A stretch of 64,000 nt of DNA from Sphingosinicella sp. (GTDB lineage Bacteria; Pseudomonadota; Alphaproteobacteria; Sphingomonadales; Sphingomonadaceae): NCBI GenBank assembly GCA_013816585.1, contig JACDEE010000006.1, forward strand, positions 89,989 to 153,988. Direction: 5' to 3'. Below, piece after piece: positions 7,960-15,291 of the stretch; position 1 is the stretch's first letter; every line of letters starts with the position of its first letter. A model generated the notes under the pieces. It ran no database searches. It had not been told where the DNA came from and was given only the letters and a program-made list of their open reading frames with translations. A program made the translations under genes and the position numbers.

Positions 7960-8735
7960 ACCGGCAGGCGGAGGAGGTGGCTTATGCCAGCGTGAAAGGG
8001 GGCCGCGGCGGCGGAGAGGATCTTCAACATTGGCAGGGGGATGGAACGGACCCGGCCCGGCTTTCCCGAAAGGTCGGCATAAAGCGCGGCCACTTCCCGA
8101 TCTGTGGGATTGCCGACGCTTCCTATATCGATGGTGCAGCTCCCAAGGTCGGGCGCCGAAAGGGCTTTCACCGCGACTTTCGCCACGTCCGAAACCGCCA
8201 CCATATTTCGCTTCTTGTTGCCGTCGCCGAACAGGAAGGCGGTTCGGCCGCGAAGGACAGCTGCCCCGATCAGATCATGGGCATAGAGGTCCATGAAGAA
8301 GCTCGGTCGAAGGATCACATATTCCAGCCCGGAGGCTTTGAGATGCGCCTCCGTCTTCGCCTTCGCCCTCCAGAATTCGGAAGAGTGACCAGGAGATGCG
8401 CCCGCAGCGGAAAGATAGACGAACCTGCCCACTCCGGCTTCCGCTGCGGCGTCGATAAGGTACTTGTGGCCTTCGATATCAACCCTTCGGATCGAGTGCC
8501 GCGACTTGCCCAGCAGGCCGTGGATGCAGGTGATGACTTTGTCGGTTCGGGCCATCAGGCCAGCGACAGACGCGCGGCTGGCGAGGTCGAGTTCAACGAC
8601 CTCTACACCTCTGTCGCGAAGCCATTGCGCCTTGTCCGGGTCGCGGCAGGCGGCCCGAAAGATAATGTTCTCGCCCTGCAGGCGTTCGGCCACCGCGCGG
8701 CCGAGACGGCCCGTAGCCCCCACAAGCAAGATCAT
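7839..8735 (-). CDS. NmrA-like NAD(P)-binding protein
   Basis: A 298-residue atypical SDR. The N-terminus MILLVGATGRLGRAVAERL is a GxxGxxG NAD(P)-binding motif. VYLSAAGA (about residue 106) replaces the classical catalytic region, as usual in NmrA/TMR-type members that act as redox sensors or complex I assembly/quinone-related reductases. The ATG at 8735 is chosen because the Rossmann strand begins there; a longer frame exists but is unconserved. Its 3' end overlaps the convergent dsbD frame by 121 bp. Substrate is unknown. Confidence 0.85.
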   Translation of the reverse strand: MILLVGATGRLGRAVAERLQGENIIFRAACRDPDKAQWLRDRGVEVVELDLASRASVAGLMARTDKVITCIHGLLGKSRHSIRRVDIEGHKYLIDAAAEAGVGRFVYLSAAGASPGHSSEFWRAKAKTEAHLKASGLEYVILRPSFFMDLYAHDLIGAAVLRGRTAFLFGDGNKKRNMVAVSDVAKVAVKALSAPDLGSCTIDIGSVGNPTDREVAALYADLSGKPGRVRSIPLPMLKILSAAAAPFHAGISHLLRLPVQLASEDLRLDTTASIAPLGITPVSLREYACGRVEAERSA

Positions 8736-8854
8736 AAACGTCCCCCCGGAGGAAGGCTCCGCCCGACCAGCGGCCGAGTCAAGCCTATCGCTTGAACGCA
8801 AATGGCAGAGCAGTCTTCCTTGGCTGAGGGGCCGCGTCACTTCATTCCGAAGAT

Positions 8855-9253
8855 ATGAAGCGAAGGGAGGCTCAATGCGCATGCGGCGCGGTGAAGGCGA
8901 TCTGCCGGGGCGAGCCGGCCCGAATTTCGATCTGCCGTTGCCTGAATTGCAAGCGTCGAACTGGCAGCGCCTTTTCCTACAATGCGACCTTTGGGGCCGA
9001 CCAGGTCAGCCCCCCAGGTGAAACTTCGTTTTACGAGCGGACTTCGGAGGAAGGCCATTGGGCGCGCTTTCATTTCTGCCCCGCCTCCGGGACGACGATC
9101 TGGTACGAGATCGAGCTGAGGCCGAATATGGTGACGATCCCGGTCGGCGCCTTTGCCGACCCGCAATTTCCCGAACCCGCCTTTGCGGTCTATTCGGAGC
9201 GCAAGCATGAATGGGTCGAGGCCCGGACGGCCGAGCCGCTGGAGGAGCAATAA
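8855..9253 (+). CDS. GFA family protein (Mss4-like fold)
   Basis: A 132-residue protein of the glutathione-dependent formaldehyde-activating (GFA) family, a small zinc-binding fold related to Mss4. The first zinc motif CACGAVKAICRG (about residues 8-19) and CRCLNCKRRTGSAFSY (about 27-42) are intact. The later motif reads FCPASGTTIWY where the family normally has CxxCG, so one zinc ligand is replaced by serine. Despite the family name, most members have no demonstrated formaldehyde activity. It lies between the divergent NmrA gene and the convergent ABC exporter. Confidence 0.88.
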   Translation: MKRREAQCACGAVKAICRGEPARISICRCLNCKRRTGSAFSYNATFGADQVSPPGETSFYERTSEEGHWARFHFCPASGTTIWYEIELRPNMVTIPVGAFADPQFPEPAFAVYSERKHEWVEARTAEPLEEQ

Positions 9254-9269
9254 GAGCGACTCCGAGGTC

Positions 9270-11045
9270 TTAAGCGGCCAGACCGTCAAATTGCAGCCGC
9301 GCCAGCCGCGCGTATAGGCCGCTCCGCGCATTGAGGCTGTCATGCGTGCCTTCCTCGACAATGCGGCCATGGTCGAGCACGATGATCCGGTCGGCCGCCC
9401 GCACCGTCGCCAGGCGATGGGCGATGACGATCGTCGTCCGCCCTTCGACAAGCCGGTCGATCGAGGCCTGTACCAGTCGTTCCGATTCCGCATCCAGCGC
9501 CGAAGTCGCCTCGTCCAGCAACAATAAGGGGGCGTCGCGAAGGATCGCGCGGGCGATGGCTATGCGCTGTCTCTGCCCGCCCGAAAGGCGCGCTCCGCTT
9601 TCGCCCATGAAGGTGTCGAGGCCGTCCGGTAGCCGGCGCAGGAATTCGGCGGCATTGGCGGCTTCCGCGGCGGCCCAGAGCGCATCATCATCGGCATCCC
9701 AGCGGCCGTAGCGGAGATTGTCGCGGGCCGACGCGGCAAAGATCATCGTTTCCTGGGGCACCACCGCGATCCGCGCGCGCATCTCGGCCGGGTCGGCCTG
9801 GCGAAGGTCGACGCCGTCCATGCTGACCATGCCCTGGTCCGGATCGTAGAAACGCTGCGCCAGCTGAAACAAGGTGGTTTTGCCCGCGCCCGACGGGCCT
9901 ACAACCGCCAGCGTTTCCCCGGGCCGGACGGTGAGGGTGAAATCGTCCAGCGCGCTGACCTCGCGTCGGGTCGGATAGCGGAAGGTCACATGATCGAAGA
10001 TCAGGGCGCCTTCGGCCGGGACGGGCAGCGCTAGGGGCGAGGCCGGCGCCTTGATCTGCGGTACCTGGGCGAGCAATTCGGCCAGGCGTTCGGCCGCGCC
10101 CGCGCCGCGCAACAATTCGCCATAGACTTCGGTTAGCGCCCCGAACGCGCCGGCGACGATGATCCCGGTAAAGACGAAGGCAGTGACGACACCGCCGGAA
10201 AGCGCGCCTTCGGAAACGTTCACCGCCGCCTGCCACATCACCATCGTGATCGATCCGAGCATCAGCGCCATGACCGTGGCGGTCATCATGGCGCGGATGC
10301 GGATCCGCTTTTTCGCGGTCTTGAACGCGTCTTCGGCGGCCTGGCCGAAGCGGTCGCTCTCGCGATCCTCCTGACCGAAGGCCTGGACGATCTTCATCGC
10401 GCCCAGGGTCTCCGACACCATCGAGCCGACATCGGCGATGCGGTCCTGGCTGTGGCGCGACAGGTTCCGAAGCTTGCGTCCAAGCAGCACGATCGGGAGA
10501 ATGATGACCGGGATACCCAGCAGCAGCGCCAAAGTGAGCATCGGAGCCAGGGTGAACAGATAGATAATCCCGCCAACGCCCATCACCATGTTGCGGAGCG
10601 CCACCGAAACGGTCGATCCTACCACCAATTCGATCAACGCCGTGTCCGAAGTTAGCCGCGAGGCGATTTCGGAAGGACGATTTTCCTCGAAGAAGCGCGG
10701 CTCCATCCGCAACAGGTTGCGGTGCACGTCGGTCCGAACATTGGCGACCACGCGCTCGCCCAGCCAGGCGACGAAATAGAATCGGACCGCCGTGGCGATC
10801 GCAAGGATCAGGACGATCCCCAGCAGATAATAGAAATGCTGCGAAATATCGCCGCCCGCCGCGGAAAACCCCTTGTCGATGACGCGCCGGAAACCGTCTG
10901 GAATGGCTAGGGTGGCGAGCGCCGCGACCAGCAGCGCCGTGGCGGCGCAGGCAATTTGCAGCGGATAGCGCGTGGCATAACCCCAGATGATCCTGAGGCT
11001 ACCGATATTCTTCGCCGGAGGAGGTTCGTCGCGCTTTGTCGCCAT
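9270..11045 (-). CDS. ABC transporter, fused permease and ATP-binding protein
   Basis: A 591-residue half-transporter of the exporter class (MsbA/LmrA-like). Six transmembrane helices occupy about residues 25-310. The nucleotide-binding domain follows with Walker A GPSGAGKTT (about 379-387), signature LSGGQRQRIAIARAIL (about 488-503), Walker B LLLLDEATSALD and the H-loop VIAHRLATV. Members dimerise to export lipids, drugs or peptides; nothing here fixes the substrate. It is divergent from the PHA depolymerase gene, with a perfect palindrome between them. Confidence 0.92.
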   Translation of the reverse strand: MATKRDEPPPAKNIGSLRIIWGYATRYPLQIACAATALLVAALATLAIPDGFRRVIDKGFSAAGGDISQHFYYLLGIVLILAIATAVRFYFVAWLGERVVANVRTDVHRNLLRMEPRFFEENRPSEIASRLTSDTALIELVVGSTVSVALRNMVMGVGGIIYLFTLAPMLTLALLLGIPVIILPIVLLGRKLRNLSRHSQDRIADVGSMVSETLGAMKIVQAFGQEDRESDRFGQAAEDAFKTAKKRIRIRAMMTATVMALMLGSITMVMWQAAVNVSEGALSGGVVTAFVFTGIIVAGAFGALTEVYGELLRGAGAAERLAELLAQVPQIKAPASPLALPVPAEGALIFDHVTFRYPTRREVSALDDFTLTVRPGETLAVVGPSGAGKTTLFQLAQRFYDPDQGMVSMDGVDLRQADPAEMRARIAVVPQETMIFAASARDNLRYGRWDADDDALWAAAEAANAAEFLRRLPDGLDTFMGESGARLSGGQRQRIAIARAILRDAPLLLLDEATSALDAESERLVQASIDRLVEGRTTIVIAHRLATVRAADRIIVLDHGRIVEEGTHDSLNARSGLYARLARLQFDGLAA

Positions 11046-11134
11046 GGAAGCCGACTAGCAGCGCAAGCCGCCCGGCTCAATGCCACCGTTGGACGATATA
11101 AGGAGGCGGGGAAAGAAGCGAAATGCAGCCATTG

Positions 11135-11148
11135 ACCGACCGGTCGGT
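11135..11148. promoter_or_regulatory. Perfect 14-bp palindrome (TetR-type operator candidate)
   Basis: ACCGACCGGTCGGT (11135-11148) is a perfect palindrome in the 144-bp gap between the divergent ABC exporter and phaZ, 41 bp before the phaZ start. ACCGAC-type palindromes are common operators of TetR-family regulators. No regulator gene is adjacent. Confidence 0.55.
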
Positions 11149-11189
11149 TATAGCGTCTATTGCAGTGCAGCAACGTTACCGGAGGTGGA

Positions 11190-12425
11190 ATGCTCTACGA
11201 CGCCTATGAAATGCAGCGCTCGCTGCTTGCGGGAGCGAGCACGCTTGCCAATATCGGCGCCGGATGGATGCAAAACCCCGCCAATCCCTTTGCCTATAGC
11301 GGCATGGGCCCAATCGTTTCCTCGGCGCTGGACGTATTCGCCCATGTTGCGGCGCCCCGCGGAAAACCCGATTTCGGGCTGGTTACGACCATCGTCCAGG
11401 GCAAGACGGTCCCGGTTCAGGAAGAGATCGTGCTTCGCAAGCCTTTCGGTCAACTGAAGCGCTTCCGCCGCGAGGGCGTGGAGGATGCACCCCGCTTGCT
11501 GATCGTGGCGCCGATGTCGGGCCATTATGCGACCCTGCTTCGCGGCACGGTTGAGCGGATGCTTCCGGGTCACGACGTCTACATTACCGACTGGCGCGAC
11601 GCCAAGCTGGTCCCGACCAGCGAAGGCCGCTTCGATCTCGACGATTATGTGGATTATATCATCGAGTTCCTGGAGCATATCGCCGCCGAAGGCAAAGGCG
11701 GGAATACCCATATGCTCGCCGTCTGCCAGCCGTCGGTTCCGTGCTATGCGGCCGCGGCGATCATGGCCGAAGACAAGAATCCGGCGCGGCCCAGGACGCT
11801 GACCCTGATGGGCGGCCCGATCGACACACGCAAGGCGCCGACCGCGGTCAATCTACTGGCGACCGAGCGCCCGCATACCTGGTTTCAGAAAAATGTGATT
11901 GCCACCATTCCGTATTCCTATCCGGGCGCCGGACGACGCGTTTATCCGGGCTTCCTGCAGCTTGCCGGGTTCATGACCATGAACCTTGGCAGCCACCTCA
12001 CCAGCCATTGGGAATTGTTCAAGCATCTGGTGGATGGCGACGAGGAAAGCGCCGACGCGACCAAGGATTTCTACGAGGAATATCGGTCGGTCTGCGACAT
12101 GACGGAGGAATTCTATCTGCAGACGGTGGACGTCGTCTTCCAGCGCCATCTGCTTCCCAAGGGCGAGATGATGCACCGGGGCCGGCGCGTGAGCCCCGCC
12201 GCGATCAAAGACATCGCGCTTCTCGCCATCGAAGGGGAGCGTGACGATATTTCAGGGGTCGGCCAAACGAGGGCCGCGCTGGATATTTCGACCAGACTTC
12301 CCGACGACGAGAAGAAATATCATCTGGCCAAGGGCGTCGGCCATTATGGCATCTTCAACGGCAGCAAATGGCGCACCAGGATCGCGCCGGTGGTCGAAAA
12401 ATGGATTGCCGCCCATAATGACTAA
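11190..12425 (+). CDS. phaZ: Intracellular polyhydroxyalkanoate depolymerase
   Basis: A 411-residue protein of the intracellular PHA depolymerase family, which releases hydroxyacids from native carbon-storage granules. The catalytic nucleophile in this family is a cysteine in a lipase-like box, here AVCQPSVPCYA (about residues 180-190). The partner Asp lies in EGERDDISG and the His in GVGHYGIFNG near the C-terminus. There is no signal peptide, as expected for a granule-associated cytosolic enzyme. The ATG at 11190 has a strong GGAGGTGGA immediately upstream; an earlier frame start is not supported. Divergent from an ABC exporter across an operator-like palindrome. Confidence 0.92.
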   Translation: MLYDAYEMQRSLLAGASTLANIGAGWMQNPANPFAYSGMGPIVSSALDVFAHVAAPRGKPDFGLVTTIVQGKTVPVQEEIVLRKPFGQLKRFRREGVEDAPRLLIVAPMSGHYATLLRGTVERMLPGHDVYITDWRDAKLVPTSEGRFDLDDYVDYIIEFLEHIAAEGKGGNTHMLAVCQPSVPCYAAAAIMAEDKNPARPRTLTLMGGPIDTRKAPTAVNLLATERPHTWFQKNVIATIPYSYPGAGRRVYPGFLQLAGFMTMNLGSHLTSHWELFKHLVDGDEESADATKDFYEEYRSVCDMTEEFYLQTVDVVFQRHLLPKGEMMHRGRRVSPAAIKDIALLAIEGERDDISGVGQTRAALDISTRLPDDEKKYHLAKGVGHYGIFNGSKWRTRIAPVVEKWIAAHND

Positions 12426-12450
12426 TCGAAATTATTGAAGAAACTTCATT

Positions 12451-12499
12451 TCTCGCCCATCTCACAGTCTCCTCATCGTTCGTAATCGAATGGATGGGG
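12451..12499 (+). repeat. Leader-like element, copy 1
   Basis: A ~49-bp element whose blocks recur in the same order and almost the same spacing at 13010-13059: TCTCGCCCA (12451), then 11 variable bases, CCTCATCGTTC (12471), 2-3 bases, AATCGAA (12484) and a G-rich end. CCCATC (12456-12461) can pair with GATGGG (12493-12498). Four bases after the element an ATCTCTCAT stands where copy 2 has the start ATGTCTCAT. Confidence 0.6.
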
Positions 12500-12503
12500 C
12501 CTT

Positions 12504-12557
12504 ATCTCTCATGCTGCGGGAGGCTGCCTGGGGCTTGGCCATAGGCCACCATGTTGA
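12504..12557 (+). pseudogene. Possible decayed micro-ORF behind leader copy 1
   Basis: At the same offset from the leader element as the 23-codon ORF of copy 2 there is a 17-codon frame beginning ATC-TCT-CAT instead of ATG-TCT-CAT and ending in TGA. Only the second and third codons (Ser-His) agree. It lacks a start codon and a good Shine-Dalgarno, so it is either a dead copy or coincidence. Confidence 0.25.
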
Positions 12558-12633
12558 CGGGAGCGTTGATTTTGCTACGTTGTTAGGTCATTTTCTTGCC
12601 GTTCCCTGAAGGGGGCAAGCTGGAGATACAGAG

Positions 12634-12909
12634 ATGCGTCTTATCGTGACGACTGCACTTGCAATGGCGCTTTCGACCGCTACCGCTGCCCATGCGGCCG
12701 AGGGCCGGAAGTCCTCAACGGCCGCGGCGCCCGGGGACAGCCTCATCTGTAAAAAGTTCACCAAGATAGGGACGCTCGCGGGATTCTACAAAATCTGCAA
12801 AACCAAGAGCGAGTGGGATCGCGAGCATTCAAATATCCGTACCGCTGGGCAGGGTGGTTATTGCGGGCCGCAAGAGACCCAAGGCGGCCAGACTACAGAC
12901 ACTTGCTGA
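12634..12909 (+). CDS. Small secreted cysteine-containing hypothetical protein
   Basis: A 91-residue protein with a clear signal peptide (MRLIVTTALAMALSTATAAHA, probable cleavage after AHA). The mature part has a CKKFTKIGTLAGFYKICKTKSEWD segment split by two cysteines, similar to small periplasmic proteins I have seen in sphingomonads with the pattern CxxxxxxGxxxxxxxVCxTxxEW, of unknown function. Two more cysteines lie at the C-terminus (YCGPQ and TC-end), so two disulfides are possible. A TGGAG is 9-13 bases before the ATG. It sits between the two leader-element copies. Confidence 0.7.
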   Translation: MRLIVTTALAMALSTATAAHAAEGRKSSTAAAPGDSLICKKFTKIGTLAGFYKICKTKSEWDREHSNIRTAGQGGYCGPQETQGGQTTDTC

Positions 12910-13009
12910 GCGTCTGACCAGGCAGAGTCGTTCACCCGGGCACTTGTCACAACGGGCCGTCGCCTCGCGCATAATGATCGAACGAAGCTCTTGAGATACT
13001 TGAAAAATA

Positions 13010-13059
13010 TCTCGCCCAACCCACATCCACCTCATCGTTCAACAATCGAAAGGAGGTGG
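13010..13059 (+). repeat. Leader-like element, copy 2, with Shine-Dalgarno-masking hairpin
   Basis: Second copy of the element at 12451-12499, with identical blocks TCTCGCCCA (13010), CCTCATCGTTC (13030) and AATCGAA (13044). It ends in AAGGAGGTGG, an almost complete match to the anti-Shine-Dalgarno. CCACCTC (13027-13033) is exactly complementary to GAGGTGG (13053-13059), so the ribosome-binding site can be hidden in a 7-bp hairpin. Confidence 0.65.
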
Positions 13060-13063
13060 TCAG

Positions 13064-13135
13064 ATGTCTCATTGTCTTATGCCGTTAGCGGCGGATCTTT
13101 TGGGCTCGGCCTCCGATAGCGGGGCGCGCGCCTAA
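13064..13135 (+). CDS. 23-residue micro-ORF with very strong ribosome-binding site
   Basis: ATG at 13064 to TAA at 13133-13135, encoding a peptide that starts MSHCLMPLAADLLG and ends SGARA. The Shine-Dalgarno AAAGGAGGTGG lies 4 bases before the ATG in terms of its 3' end, and can be sequestered by the upstream hairpin. A perfect terminator follows 32 bp after the stop, so this is a self-contained transcription unit of about 190 bp. It may be a real small protein, a leader peptide, or a regulatory RNA that only looks coding. I know no homologue. Confidence 0.5.
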   Translation: MSHCLMPLAADLLGSASDSGARA

Positions 13136-13167
13136 GGATTAAGCCGTTATCGGCTGACAATGTACGA

Positions 13168-13197
13168 GGGCCGCCTCCCCCCGGGAGGCGGCCCTTT
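13168..13197 (+). terminator. Rho-independent terminator after the micro-ORF
   Basis: GGGCCGCCTCCC (13168-13179) and GGGAGGCGGCCC (13183-13194) form a perfect 12-bp GC-rich stem with a 3-nt loop, followed by TTT. It also faces the convergent AHSA1 gene ending at 13247. Confidence 0.85.
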
Positions 13198-13246
13198 GCA
13201 TGTTCGGTCATTGCCGCCAAATTAAGGGCGCTCTGCCGATATGGAT

Positions 13247-13738
13247 TCACTCCAGATATTGGGCGAGTTTGTCGAGAGTCGTGTATCCGATCTCCACCGC
13301 GCCGAAGCCGATCTTCTCGTCGCGCAGTTCCGCCGTCGGATGCAATTGGCGCAAGGTCACCACCGTCTTGCCGTTGCTTTGTGCATCGAAAGTGACCGTC
13401 ACTCCAAAGCGGGCTGGATCGTCGTCAATGTCGGATCCATGCTCGATCTCGATCAGCCGTGGCGCGTCGACGCGGAGGAAGACCATGCGGTTCTCATAGC
13501 GCGTGCCGTCGGGCGCTACATAAGCGAAACGCCAGCGGCCGCCGGGGCGGATGTCGATCTCGTGGGTTTCGCTCTCATATCCCTCCGGTGAGAACCACTG
13601 GGTGATCTGGTTGGGATCGGTCCACGCCTGGAACACTCGTTCCCGCGGCGCGTCGACCACACGCGTGATCACGATCTCCCGGTCCAGCGCCCAGGTGGAG
13701 CGCGGATCAATGGCGCGGGGATCATTTTTCTGGGTCAT
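13247..13738 (-). CDS. SRPBCC/AHSA1 family protein
   Basis: A 163-residue protein of the AHSA1 (activator of Hsp90 ATPase homologue) branch of the SRPBCC ligand-binding fold. Hallmarks are the REIVITRVVDAPRERVFQAW start of the domain (about residues 22-41), the WFSPEGYESETHEIDIRPGG segment and the C-terminal amphipathic helix GYTTLDKLAQYLE. The ATG at 13738 is chosen; a longer frame runs into the GST gene. It is the last gene of an ArsR-GST-AHSA1 operon, 65 bp after GST. ArsR regulators coupled to AHSA1 proteins are a recurring pair; the ligand is unknown. Confidence 0.88.
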   Translation of the reverse strand: MTQKNDPRAIDPRSTWALDREIVITRVVDAPRERVFQAWTDPNQITQWFSPEGYESETHEIDIRPGGRWRFAYVAPDGTRYENRMVFLRVDAPRLIEIEHGSDIDDDPARFGVTVTFDAQSNGKTVVTLRQLHPTAELRDEKIGFGAVEIGYTTLDKLAQYLE

Positions 13739-13803
13739 TCTTTTGTGCCTTTTCGGATCGGTCGATATGTGCTGTGGCGGTAATCGGCTCCCGCGGCCGC
13801 CGG

Positions 13804-14457
13804 CTAGTCCCGGTCGGGAGCGCCGAGCGGGAAATAAGCCCGATAAGGCCGGCCTTCCTCGACTGCGCGGGCAAAGGATGGACGGCTCAACAACTGCGCC
13901 CGATATTCCCGCAGCCGCGGGAAAGCGGGCGCAATCTGGTGAACCCAGTCGGCGTAGAATAGAGAGGGCGCCGCCGCGCAATCCGCCATGGTGAAGTCCT
14001 TGCCGGCTGCCCAGATCCGACCCGCAAGCCGCTTTTCCAGCCAGTCATAGGCAGTGTCGAGCGCGAGCCTCGCTTCCGACATGGCGTTGTTCATGCGGGC
14101 TCCGTCCGCCTTTATGGCCTCGAACACGGGCCCCTGCATCGCCGACATGACATGATTGTCGAAGAAACGGTCCATGAACCGAACCTCCAGCGCCGCCTCT
14201 TGGTCCTCCGGAAGCAGGCGGACGGCACCCGAATGATGCTGGTCAAGATATTCGATGATCACACTCGACTCGACGATCGTCCTCCCGTCATCGACCAGCA
14301 CGGGAAATTTCCGAATGGACCAGAGTGACGCCATCTCCTCCATCGCCCCTGGCTCTTCAAGATGCCGATAATCGAAGGGAATGTCATTCTCCCAAAATGC
14401 GATCAACACCTTCTGGCAGTAGGAAGAAAAAGGATGTGAGTAGAGCGTCAGCGTCAT
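13804..14457 (-). CDS. Glutathione S-transferase family protein
   Basis: A 217-residue GST. The N-terminal thioredoxin fold starts MTLTLYSHPFSSYCQKVLIA, with the cis-proline region FPVLVDDG (about 50-57) and the glutathione-contacting ESSVIIEYLD (about 60-69). The all-helical C-terminal domain follows, with the conserved FTMADCAAAP (N-capping box, about 150-159). It conjugates or reduces electrophiles with glutathione. It is the middle gene of the ArsR-controlled operon. Confidence 0.9.
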   Translation of the reverse strand: MTLTLYSHPFSSYCQKVLIAFWENDIPFDYRHLEEPGAMEEMASLWSIRKFPVLVDDGRTIVESSVIIEYLDQHHSGAVRLLPEDQEAALEVRFMDRFFDNHVMSAMQGPVFEAIKADGARMNNAMSEARLALDTAYDWLEKRLAGRIWAAGKDFTMADCAAAPSLFYADWVHQIAPAFPRLREYRAQLLSRPSFARAVEEGRPYRAYFPLGAPDRD

Positions 14458-14571
14458 TATAAGACCTTTCTGATTGCGATACGCAAGTGGTTGCGGATTA
14501 GGTGCACTGATCTCGAATTGCAAGCAGCAGGCCCAAATTTGACGAAACGAAGCCGGACCATCCCCTCGCAG

Positions 14572-15000
14572 CTACGGCTTGATTGACGATTCATTCTTTC
14601 GATCGGCAGCGGAGCGTTTGGGGGAGTTTTGGGGAGGATCGATGGGTGCCGCATCGAGGCCCGAAGGGGCATCGGCCGGACCTGTGGCGGCAAGAAAGTG
14701 ATCAAGGCGATCAAAGCGCGCGTCCCAGGCGCGGCGGGTGAAGTTCAGCCAGACCATCGCTTCTTCCAGCCGTTCCGGCCGGATCTGGCACGGTCGGCGC
14801 TGTCCGTCGCGTCGGCGCAGGATGAGCCCGGCATGCTCCAACACTTTCAGATGCTGCGATACCGCCGGCAGACTCATGGCGAACGGCTGCGCGATCTCCT
14901 GCACAGTCAGTTCACCCTGGTCGGCAAGGCGACTGATAATCGCCAGCCGGGTGGGATCACCCAAAGCGGCGAAAGCCGAGCTAACTTCCTGTGAGAACAT
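14572..15000 (-). CDS. ArsR family transcriptional regulator
   Basis: A 142-residue winged-helix repressor. The DNA-binding part spans FAALGDPTRLAIISRL (about 9-24), the recognition helix SLPAVSQHLKVLEHAGLI (about 43-60) and the wing RRRDGQRRPCQI. There is no CxCxxC metal site, so it is of the non-metal ArsR subfamily often paired with AHSA1 proteins. The C-terminal 35 residues are Pro/Ser/Lys-rich and probably disordered. A perfect palindrome 16 bp upstream of the start is the obvious autoregulatory operator for the operon. Confidence 0.92.
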   Translation of the reverse strand: MFSQEVSSAFAALGDPTRLAIISRLADQGELTVQEIAQPFAMSLPAVSQHLKVLEHAGLILRRRDGQRRPCQIRPERLEEAMVWLNFTRRAWDARFDRLDHFLAATGPADAPSGLDAAPIDPPQNSPKRSAADRKNESSIKP

Positions 15001-15015
15001 CTGGGGCGCCGATCA

Positions 15016-15039
15016 TTATTTAAGTAATCACTTAAATAA
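15016..15039. promoter_or_regulatory. ArsR operator palindrome
   Basis: TTATTTAAGT (15016-15025) and ACTTAAATAA (15030-15039) are perfect 10-bp arms around AATC. It lies 16 bp upstream of the arsR-type start and is an AT-rich island in GC-rich DNA, as expected for an ArsR autorepressor site overlapping the promoter. The rest of the 15001-15291 gap shows no gene. Confidence 0.8.
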
Positions 15040-15291
15040 AGGGGCGGGCGACGTCAAGCGGGCCTGGGCCCAGCGAGACCGGGTTCATGCGGCGCCGGAT
15101 CAACGTGTCAAAACTATCGGACGGGCTGAATTTGCCACCGATGCCATGGTGACGACGGCTTGTTTCGCGCTCCGCGTGCTACGTTAGATCAGGAGCGTCA
15201 GTTATCCGCGAGAGCGACATGCCGTACAGAAGGCAGGTCGAGGTTGCTTCATCATTGGCATTCAACCGCCCTTGATTAAGATCACAAGCGA

